Origin: Apostichopus japonicus
Lineage: Eukaryota > Echinodermata > Holothuroidea > Aspidochirotida > Stichopodidae
Direction of reading: 5' to 3'
DNA length: 64,000 nucleotides
Assembly (NCBI RefSeq): GCF_037975245.1
Contig: NC_092580.1
Location: forward strand, 30,806,001-30,870,000
Part shown: positions 26,801-36,100 of the stretch, in pieces
Position numbering within the stretch: position 1 is the first letter of the stretch
Layout of the letters: every line of letters begins with the position of its first letter
The notes under the pieces: model-generated
The model's database searches: none
What the model saw: the letters and a program-made list of their open reading frames with translations, nothing else
Told to the model about the DNA's origin: nothing
Program-made: the position numbers and the translations under genes

Positions 26801-29800
26801 CGATAGGTGTGGTTCAGCTTCTTCTTTTCAATTTCTTCTTTCATGAACACCTCATAGTTAAAGGTCCCATCGACTATTTGGAGAGCAAGATACAAAAATA
26901 TATATAGACATGTGATTCTACATCCACTCTATACAAAGAGCTTGAACAACACTTTTTATGTCATAATCTGCCAGAAGAATATGCCAATGGGTAGGTAGAG
27001 CTGCATTTTATCCTCTTTTTCCTTATTTATTTATATATTTCTTTCTTTTTTCTCTTTTTTTGGTTCTCTTCTTTTTGTTTTCTTTTAAGAATTCATATTA
27101 CAGAGAAATTCAAGCCTGTTTGATCCCTATATTAGAGTCATTAGTTTTATTATTGATTATATATATTATCAAAACGGCTTTTCTTTGGGAATTTAGCACG
27201 TCAGGTGACTATAAAATCAGCTTACCCTCTGTGCATGAAACCTAATACCAATAATACCAAACTGTAGCCTGGTTGTCCTCTTCATGACATCCCTCTCTTA
27301 TTAGAAATAACTTCCTATATCAGTGACTGATCTTGACTTTCATTGCTATCATCCAAGCTCATGTAACACAGCACACTATTGATATGACCTTCAGCCTATG
27401 GTTTTCTATACAATCAAAGCCTCCTCCAACAACTTGTTGATAAACATTCCACCTTCAGCTTCAAACAACATTGAAGAACATCAGTCTGATGGAGGTCACA
27501 GCAAGGCCAATGCATTTGGTTGCCATGGAAATATCAAATAGTGCCACCAGAAGCTAAGTCTTCATAAAGGATCGTGTGCAGGAAGCAATGGTTTTTGCCA
27601 ACTTTTGTTCAAAAATAGACCTCTCATTGAACTTACAGCAGCAGACAATTCTATGTATTGCTCCCACAAAACACTGTAGGGGACATGTTGTTTACACTAC
27701 ATGACAGGTCAGAGGTGCATGTTGTGTTACAACAATCCTGTCAGGGGCATGTATTTATAGCCAGTGTCTTATGAGAGTTGAAACAGGTATATGGAGACAG
27801 CAGTTAATTGTAAAATTATGCCAATAGTCAGCTTGAAACATTTTTATATCTATGGACATTTCTATATGGGTGGGTGGGAGGGGGGAAGATTATAAATTCC
27901 ACCTCATTTTGCTGATTTTCAAATCAAATTTCTTTACTTCCGTCACTCACTGATTACTTACCACTTTCAAACTCTCTCTGCTTCTCAGTTACCTTGTCAA
28001 CTTTCTGGACGATAGTTGCAGGCTTACAGTGCTCTGTTCAAAATATAAGTGGAAAAAGAAAATATATTTATCAATATTACCAATACGTATTGGGTTGGTA
28101 TGTGGGTGGATATAAGTGTTACTGTTTTCTTGTATTGTTCTCTCTATTTCCTTATGGGAGTGCTCTACTAGACAAGCCCTCTGGGTTTTTTGGAGTGCTT
28201 CCTTTCACAATTTTCCCTGTTGTTGATATGTTTTGTCACTTAGTTAACTTCTCTGTATTTATATTGTGAAGAAACAATGAAATGAAATATTAATCATGTC
28301 TGTAAGTTCTGCTATAAACATGTATTTTCTCAACATTTTAAAGAATTAAGAAAGAATATGATGTAACAAATGTTTCAAGTATTGCATGAACAAGGCACAC
28401 ATATGTGTGTATCATGGTGCCTTGATTTATTGCAGGAATCAGTTCCCTTAAAGGAGCAAAAAGGCCTGGGCAGGTTTTTCCACAAGACCTACGTAGTAAC
28501 AACAGAAGTACCGCTAATTTTTTTACCCTCGTTAGCCTCCTTCACAGCCTGAGCTGTCAGTGGAAATGTTTATTTACAAACATTATGATTTTTCAAGGAA
28601 ACTAAATCACAGAGGATTCATCTCTGACAAGAAAAAAATGCTTTCTGATTAATGAGAAAAACCTCAAGTTTTACCAAGAGACCTAGTCATTGGAGAAATA
28701 TGATTGGTTCAATACCTTTGTTAGCCTCATTCACAACCTGAGCCGGAACGGACTTGTTACAAGTCTCGCAGAAGATGTCGCTATCGACGATGGGGTTCAT
28801 CTTCTTGGTCTTCTCCATGTTAGCCAGGAATGGACACTTCATTTCCACTTTGGAATCTAGCCAAAGTAAAAAGGAAAAATGAACATTTCATAAAATATCG
28901 ATTTTAAAACCTAAACGGCAGAATGCTGTCGAAATTCACCGCCTTGTTACTATGTAATAGAGTGTCCTAGGAAACCAAAACTCAACAAATAAAACTGAAC
29001 GATTTGGAGACTTTACAGATAGCTACAAAGACTAGTATGAATAAATCATGCGCAAGAAATTTGATTTGCCGTTGGTGGTTAAAAAATGTTATTAGTTAAT
29101 AGCAATCATGCTCAACGCAGGCATGGCAAGTACAGTAGGTATGATCCATGCAGATAGTGGAGTCTCCATGGCAATGGCATATATATGTTAATACAATAAC
29201 ATAGGTTGATATACTGTAGAAGCAAGGGCGTAGGAACCGGGGAGGCTGGGGGGGCGCCAGCCCCCCAGTGAAAAATATGGGGGCGGAAGTATCGTTCCGC
29301 CCCCCGCTCCGCAAGTCAGACAACCCCTTTTTCATTTCCAAATGAGAAAAAAATCTCATTTGAAGCACCAAATTGCATCTAAGGCCAGGTGAAAATGCAA
29401 AATTCTTTACAAAATGGAGTGGGTGTTGAAGTGTGCTATATTGCACCAAATTGCATCTGAGGCCACCTGGAAATGCAAAAAAATTCCAAAGGGGAGGGGG
29501 ACACCCCCTCCCCTTAGACCCCTCCCCCAGGCCGGCCATCAGTCTTCAGCCCCCCCACTCAAAAGTACCTTCCTACGCCACTGTGTAGAAGATCTTTACA
29601 ATAGACTCCTGAGAGGAATCATAAATTTTGTCATAGCCATAAATTGGATTCTCAATAACTTGAGAAATCAAAGTGGAAACTATACATGGAATTTGAAATT
29701 CTGCCAAAAAGGCGTTTTCACTTTAACACTTTTCTGAGAGAATACATAGTTTTCTGTGGTGCTGTTTCCGCAATGCACTAATGCAACTAGCTAATATATT

Positions 29801-31188
29801 TCTATATAGCTGTTCGACTTTGGCTAATATTCCTTTAATTTCTTTATAAATGATCTTACAGTACCTTGTTTTTTTTTATAATTGTGTTTACTAAGAATGT
29901 GAAGTTATAAAATACTATTTAAATAATTAAACAGCTGTAATGTACAGTAAACTTTAATTCCATATGATTTGAGCAATCAATACGGTTCTTCATTTAAGCC
30001 TGTTTTTATGTTGAAAATTTATGCACATTACATTATGCACATTACCCAGTTAAATTTGTTTGTATCTGACTAATAAACATTGCATTTATAGGTATTCCCA
30101 ATAAACAGTGCAGCTGTTGCAATTAAGTCACCAATTTGAATTTCAGGCAGCTTGTAATCTAAACAATTGAATATTTATACACATTCTTTACATTCATCTT
30201 TTAGCCAGATGGGAAATTTCTCTGTTAATGAGCTCTCTAATTAATGCTAATAGTATTTAAAGGGGGGGTTCTTGGAAATACAGAAGTTCAATAGTAATTT
30301 GCAAAGATCAATTTAACCCACTAAATTAAAATTTCAAATTAAGTATAAAGCTGACTTGCATAATTTACAGTATATATTTTTTTCTTCTTCATTTTTTGTA
30401 ATGTATGTTAACTTGAATATGTACTTCAAGAGTCATGAATCCAAAGACTGCATCGACAGCTGGGAGGAACTCAAGTATTGCTTCGTTTTCAGACATATGA
30501 GGAAAAATGTTTTACTTTCGTTCATGGGGTCCCAAGCTGAATTCATTCGAAGATTTTAAGGAATGTATCTTAATTTAATAGATATCTTCATTGTCATATT
30601 CTGTTTTTTTTCTGTCCAGTATCATGTTAACTTTTCTATCACTCTCAGTAATACATACTATTGTCATCATACCAATATGTCAATGGTAAACATAACATTG
30701 GAAGGATCACAAAATGCTTTGAATCAGTTTCTTAAATTTTGTCATAGCCATTAATTGGAAATTACACAGGGAATTTGAAATTCTGCCAAAAAGGCATTTT
30801 CACTTGAACACTTTTCTACAGTACATAGTTTTCTGTGGAAACTGTTTTGGCAATGCTAATGCAACTAGCTAATATTTCTATATAATGTAGCTTTCCACTT
30901 TGGTTATTCCTTTAATTTCTTTATAATAAATCTTACCTTGTTTTATTATAATTGTGTTTACTAAGAATGTGAAGTTATAAAATACTATTTTTTTTTAAAT
31001 TAAGCCCTACCTGCAGCCATTGCCTTGGCCAGATCCACATTCTGATGGTGGTTGGAGGCATGGCGCTGCATCACTTGTGTCATCACAGGGCATCCTTCCG
31101 CATAGCTGAACAGGGAATTGCCTGCACGTCTCGCAAATCCAGCGGGGAGTCGAGTCAAGAAAGGGCATCGGAGAGCTATCTGGGCCAT
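20816..31188 (-). CDS. ALAS1: 5-aminolevulinate synthase, mitochondrial (11 coding exons, 562 aa)
   Basis: Condenses glycine and succinyl-CoA to 5-aminolevulinate in the mitochondrial matrix, the first and rate-limiting step of animal haem synthesis. Exons in transcript order: 31188-31011, 28856-28716, 28553-28527, 28033-27962, 26873-26645, 25970-25786, 25102-24923, 23941-region exon 23931-23767, 22990-22851, 22345-22217, 21058-20816; 1689 nt, all phases consistent. Cys-Pro haem-regulatory motifs lie at residues 8, 33 and 67 (CPFL, GCPVM, CPFL), the first two in the presequence. The PLP core includes [64 protein letters not shown] and GTLGKAFG, whose Lys (about residue 394) forms the internal aldimine. 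Human ALAS1 and ALAS2 are 640 and 587 aa. The shortfall is in the linker and the C-terminus, which stops after the final helix. Symbol ALAS1 is by analogy; invertebrates usually have a single ALAS. Confidence 0.96.
21985..22170. repeat. dispersed repeat, copy 1 (pair with 61745-61925)
   Basis: About 185 bp in an ALAS intron that aligns collinearly with 61745-61925. Shared blocks include CAAATTTTGTATRG, TTTGCACTTGT, AGCAATTTACCC and GATAAATTAT/GATAGATTAT. Similarity is roughly three quarters by eye. Class unknown. Confidence 0.6.
23611..23766. repeat. 80-bp tandem duplication abutting an ALAS splice donor
   Basis: Two near-identical units, 23611-23690 and 23691-23766. On the gene strand the second unit begins exactly at the intron's GTATGC donor (exon end 23767). 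The first unit carries the same GTATGCAATGGG sequence, so it contains a displaced copy of the 5' splice site. Confidence 0.85.
28527..28553 (-). other. ALAS1: 27-nt ALAS mini-exon, duplicated linker module
   Basis: Encodes AQAVKEANE. It has an acceptor (CCACTGACAG) and a donor (GAGG|GTAAAA), phase 1 at both ends, and length divisible by three, so it can be included or skipped without a frame change. It is nearly the same as the 3' end of the previous exon (AQVVNEANK, 28716-28742), which suggests duplication of the exon end together with its donor. Inclusion in mRNA is inferred from splice signals only. Confidence 0.6.
29223..29583. mobile_element. hAT-type MITE in ALAS intron 1
   Basis: 361 bp with inverted ends CARGGGCGTAGGAAC (left) and CAGTGGCGTAGGAAGG (complement of right), flanked by an exact 8-bp duplication TGTAGAAG at 29215-29222 and 29584-29591. 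The 8-bp target duplication and CAG-type ends are hallmarks of the hAT superfamily. The interior is G/C-homopolymer-rich with no transposase, so the open frames on both strands are shadows. Confidence 0.85.
29622..29920. repeat. direct duplication, copy 1, ALAS intron 1
   Basis: About 299 bp that recurs at 30733-30990 in the same orientation, roughly 1.1 kb away. The copies share long blocks (AATTTGAAATTCTGCCAAAA, CTAAGAATGTGAAGTTATAA) and differ by small indels. Confidence 0.85.
30733..30990. repeat. direct duplication, copy 2, next to the ALAS exon-1 donor
   Basis: Second copy of the segment at 29622-29920. It ends about 20 bases before the ALAS exon-1 donor. No relic of exon 1 accompanies the other copy, so the duplicated block was intronic only. 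Confidence 0.85.
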
Positions 31189-31230
31189 CTTGCTTCTGAT
31201 TGGTTGGTTACTATTGACAGATCAGTTTTC
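31189..31230 (-). other. ALAS1: ALAS leader within coding exon 1 (5'UTR)
   Basis: On the minus strand a good acceptor (CGTTCATTCTCTCCATACAG) ends at 31231, leaving 42 nt of leader before the ATG. This implies an upstream untranslated exon, for which 32818-33010 is the best candidate. Confidence 0.5.
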
Positions 31231-32539
31231 CTGTATGGAGAGAATGAACGGTAAACAATCGAATGCCAGTCTAAATGGTTCGTTCTTAAGATCAATTAAA
31301 AGCATCTTGCTTTGTTAACACATAGTTACCCCAACCCCCCACCCCCCCCCCTCCCTCCCTCCCCATCACTTCATCATTCTTTTGTTTGAAGCATTTAAAA
31401 TCCAATGTACTATGGCTTACATCCATCACTGTATGTACTGAGTCTATCTAGAGCCTACTGTACAGCAGAGAGATTGTACTCAGTGAAAAAGAGGGTGGGT
31501 AGTATTTTTTCTAATTCAACCTCTACAGCAATAAACATTTCACCTGACTTCTACTCTCATTCTGTTGACCTTCTCCCAGTGATGCTACAAATATTCCTGT
31601 GTTGTCAATGGCAACCACTCTATACGTTCATCAATTCTGTTGTGATGGTTTTTCTTTCCTTGTGCAAAAGCTATAACTCTGCTGTGAGCAGAATGCAATC
31701 AAGCAAACAAAATGAAATTCTGTTTGATTGTTCGACTACGAGGTACACTGTTTAATATACTGTAAGTGCTGTCTCTGGCAGACATACCTCTCTGTGTGTG
31801 TGCAGGAAGATTCTAACAATTATCCTAATGGAAAAAAGAAAATGTACTTCTGCGTAATATACTGTACAACAAATAGGGACGAGAACTTTTAGCAAAAATA
31901 ATCAGTTTAGCATCTGCATTGCGATCTGATATTCTTTGCAATTGCAGGCTCACAATCATTTTGGAAGAATCGCATGAAATATGAAATTACAGTTTGACTG
32001 CGATATTTTGATTTCACATCAAACCACATTCACCAATATAATAATCATAATTTCTTCCAAAGTTTCAATGATGGAGAATGTTTGAAGAATCCCAGCTCTG
32101 TTAATAGCAATATTCTCCTGTCCAGTTATAACCTTGTAAAGATATTTGCTCAGTGTTTTTCAACAATTTATCCATATTAACAATAATACTACTGTATTTC
32201 TAATAATAATCTATAAATAATGATTTATAGACATTTATTCAAGTAACCGTTAAAGCTTTTCAAGCTTCTTACCATTGGGTGGGTGGGGGAGGGGCTTTGG
32301 AGGAGGATGGGCTTTTGTTTGTTTCACCAAATACAGTAATTCATGAATCACTATGTATTCCCCTGAAAATGACTTACTGCCCCATTAAAAGATCCATCAA
32401 TAATGAGGATTACTGCCAAGAAAGAAGATTCTGAATATCCTATAATTACTTTCAGAAATATAAAAAGTAAGACTGTACCATTTTACACTATAAACTGGAG
32501 AGATTTATCAAACACCAAGAGGATTGAACATATTTCAAA

Positions 32540-32650
32540 TTAATACAATGCCCTTGAGGATGCATTAGAAAGCAATTATTATATTTTAACATCTTTCAAA
32601 TGATATACAATGCCCTTGGGGATGCATTAGAAAGACTAGTGTTATTATAT
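32540..32650. repeat. short tandem duplication
   Basis: The block CAATGCCCTTGRGGATGCAT plus TAGAAAG occurs at about 32547 and again at about 32608, with ATTATATT following both copies, so a unit of about 61 bp was duplicated. Confidence 0.65.
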
Positions 32651-32817
32651 TCTTCTTACTTATCAGTATGTAAATAGTTAAGGTCAGGTGTAAGGGAGTT
32701 TTCCAGAAAAAGTCACTGAAAGGAAACATTTATCCTTAAACTGATTAAGTCTTAATGTTATGAAATGGTGATACCATCTCTTTGATGTTACCGAAACACT
32801 CCATCGAGACACCTTAC

Positions 32818-33010
32818 AGGCCTCTTATGTATTTATCTAGGTCATGGATTCAGTTTTCCCACGAGAAGTTTTTAACTATCTTATTGAATCTTGGTACAGG
32901 GCCTTTTCCCAAAATAGATTCCATTATGTCTGTGGAACATTCGAGAAGGTTCTCTCACGTGGTATGGAAGTTTCCATGGAAAGGGGATGGACTTCCAAAC
33001 TCCCAACCAA
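32818..33010 (-). other. ALAS1: candidate ALAS 5'UTR exon
   Basis: On the minus strand this segment starts about 30 bases after a TATA-like box and ends at a strong donor (CCT|GTAAGG, GT at 32817-32816). Joined to the acceptor at 31231 it would give a leader of about 230 nt. It contains the heat-shock element at 32935-32952 and a CACGTG E-box just beside it. The transcription start is estimated from the TATA position only. Confidence 0.4.
32935..32952. promoter_or_regulatory. four-pentamer heat-shock element
   Basis: GAAcaTTCgaGAAggTTC: four perfectly alternating nGAAn/nTTCn pentamers, the binding geometry of an HSF1 trimer with one extra site. It lies about 60 bases downstream of the presumed ALAS start and 1.75 kb upstream of its ATG. 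Confidence 0.65.
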
Positions 33011-33100
33011 TCAGGGCAGATCAGTGCCAGTTCACTTATTTTTATATCGTTAAGTTAGTACAGGATGGTCAGTTCATTGGCTGCCTACTGATTATGCGCA
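33007..33100 (-). promoter_or_regulatory. candidate ALAS core promoter
   Basis: On the minus strand, in order, come TGCGCA (33100-33095, an NRF1-type half site; NRF1 controls vertebrate ALAS1), a CCAAT box (33080-33076), and TATAAAAA (33046-33039). A second CCAAT in the opposite orientation sits at 33007-33011. Spacing is that of a TATA promoter with a start near 33010. Confidence 0.45.
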
Positions 33101-36100
33101 GAGGGATTTTGTGGAAGTAAGGTTTAAAAGTAAAAGGAGGCCGAAAGATTGAGCACTCCGTCAGCAAATTTATCACTTGGTCAGCAAATTTATCACTTCG
33201 CCGAAAGTTCATCACTCCTAATTGTTTAATTGACGGAGTCAAGTCAAGTCAAATCATTGTAATTTAGTTTTATTTGTAAAGAGAATCGACAGAGAAGAAA
33301 TTATACCGAATCATTAATCAAATCCTATCTCGTCAAATTGTTTTTTTTGTGTGAAGTCATTGTTTTCTTCCGTTCGAGACATCTCCTGAAGAAGCATAAA
33401 TACGGCATCAAGATATCCCAGTACCTTTCTATCGCGAGTCCCGATATAGTTTTACTATCGGAGGAGCCGGGCTCGTCACAATATTACATTAACCACAATC
33501 TTCTAACATTGGAACAATTAACATAATACTGTACACTTCAGGCATATCTACCACCATTACCCCTCCCCCTTTTTTATTCTTTTCTTTTTTCTCATGGCAG
33601 ATTTAACAAGTATATAAGATTATAGTTCAGCAATTCTATTTTTATTTCCCCCAAGCCATGGCATCAGCAATCCTTATGTTCTCCAAGGTAACAAAGCTTC
33701 CCTAATCCAATAATAGCAGAGGGATCCTTTGTACCGCAGGCCTTCTTGCCACAAATAAGAACAGCCAGGGAATATTACCTACATTCCCTTGTTGCTGAAC
33801 AAGGATACCAGCAAAACAGTTGAGCTATAACAGAAACTAAAGCAGCTTTTCCAAGCAACAAGCGACAAATAACCATTGAATCATTGTTACAAAGGTCAAA
33901 TAAATAGAGGCAAATCATCCTGGTGGAACCATGACATGCAATCCTTGACCGGGTTTGTGGGTAAACGTACAGCTTTGTACAGAGTATATCAGAGATGACC
34001 CTGTTGTGGTGTGTACTGGTACATGAGATTGTTAAGTACATTTCTAATTGAATTAACAAGTTATACTGACTTGTAACATCACTGCATATGAAATGGAACA
34101 ATAAAAAATTTAATATACTTTACTGACACTTAGTCTGACAGTAGAGCTGAGTGACATACAGAGAGCTCCTTCTGGACAACTTCTGTGACAAACGATAATT
34201 CAATTCTCTTTTACAGTTTATTATCAGTAGTAGTTTTCCCAATCCACTTCCTTAAATTAAGTTTGAAAGATAAATAATATTTGAATTTAAAGGCTACAAG
34301 GAGAAAAGTGAAGAGAAAAGTGAATAAAAGGGTTGCATGAGAATTAACAAAAATACAAAAATCCTGTGGTGAAAAAATATAATGCAGTCTGTAGGATAAT
34401 TTCTTGTCACATTTACAGTAAATAGAGCATGCTTTGTTTCAAAATGGTGCTGGAATACAATATATCTCAAAGTAACTCTCGTTCCTGGTGGTACCAATTA
34501 TTCACTAATTCACAATCTACACACAAGTGTAGCATTATCGATTGACTAGTTTTGATTTTTAATCTGGACTGAACACCTGCTCTCAACCAAAATCCACTCG
34601 TTTGAATTTCAGAAAGAAGCTGGTAGGCTTGCAGGATGTCTGAACACTTGAACAAAGACTAGTGTTGCATGATCACACGCAAAATCTGTGATAGCTCAAT
34701 AACATCCAGTCACCAGCCAAAATCAAGTTTCAAGAGCTTTAACAACGAAACTAAATTAAAGACAGCTTTAGTCAGCAAGAAGAGCTGGTACTCTTTAAAT
34801 CATTTGCATGTCTTAAACTTAAAGTAGCTTCTGTAGTTTGGTTTAATAGCAAAGTAGATATGTTAATCATCTGAAGGTAGATAACTGTGTATATGCAGAA
34901 AGTTTATCATTTTAATGATATTTTATGCTAAAGACATACTTTCCTTGCACACTTTTGCATGAATAGCACTTCTTACTGTGCAGTCAATGCAGTCATGCAA
35001 AACAGAAAAGTATCTAACTATCTTTACTAATATTCAAGAAACTTGACTCAAGCTACGACCTGCACTTTAAGTGAAATTTAGCATCTCATGATATAGACTA
35101 AACAATAGGTAAAGCTGCTTTAAGGGTTAAATGTACACAAACTTACTTCCTGTGCTGTATAGTGATTTTTTAAACCAGTCTATTGTACAGTGCAGCATAC
35201 TGACTCACTTAGTCATAACAAGCACCCATCTATGCAGTAAAACAGACCCCACCAATAGGGAAATAATGTAGTGTTCAAACTGTGTGTACATAGCAGTCTC
35301 TGAACTTTGTCTATTATTTATAGTTTCTGCATGTAAAGTAAAAAGACAGACATACTGTACATCTTCATTTTGTATTACAATTTGCATATTTTGCTAAGAG
35401 AAATTAAGAAAACATTAGTCCCCTAGACAGCTGCTATCTGGTAATATTGAGTCATAAATTTTTAAAATACAACAAAGAACTTTATACTTTCATTTGTCTG
35501 CAGATCGCTGCAGTGAGTATGTGAAGAAAACTTAAATCACACAAGAGTTCATGAAAACTGTACTGAGGTGCGGCAGCTAAATTATCATCTACAGTAATAC
35601 TGTACAGGACAAATTTCCTACATGGTAATATGGTCTTCCAAGACCAATTTCTGATCCGACAACCAATAATCAGCTGTGGAGGTTGTCCGACTAGTTGTTT
35701 ACATCAAATTCAGAATTGTAACTAATATGTACCATTAATATCCCAATTAGGTAAAATGATATATTGGTATCATCCCGAAGCTGGTGTTCTATTCACCAAA
35801 CCTACACATCTCTGTTATCAATGTAGATATCAATGTTTCAATGTTTCATCATAATGATTTAAATAATGATAAAATAATGATTTAAACTTTATCATTCAGC
35901 AACTCAAATGAACCCAGATGTTTGTATTCCCTTTAATCAGTACTTGACAAGGGAAAAGGGTAAAACCAATCATCAATCACATGATATCTTCTATTTTAGT
36001 TTGTTAATAGTCCCATTTGCCATTAATAGAATACATAGCAGGTACTACAGACATTTTGTTTGTATTGACTATGTAATGATCCTTAATGATATGAACATTG

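Noticed and set aside
29096-29737. Open frames of 107 and 147 codons on opposite strands
   Set aside because: They run across the G/C-homopolymer MITE at 29223-29583 and owe their length to it; no conserved protein is encoded.
31045-31318. Plus-strand frames opposite the ALAS first exon
   Set aside because: Antisense shadow of a high-GC coding exon; the minus strand carries the recognisable CPFL presequence.
33022-33027. CAGTGC, the loop sequence of an iron-responsive element, near the presumed ALAS leader
   Set aside because: It is on the plus strand, whereas ALAS is transcribed from the minus strand, and no flanking stem with a bulged C is present.
32782-33120. 112-codon plus-strand frame
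   Set aside because: Covers the TATA/CCAAT/heat-shock cluster and the candidate ALAS leader; its translation has no recognisable domain, and a second frame is open in parallel.
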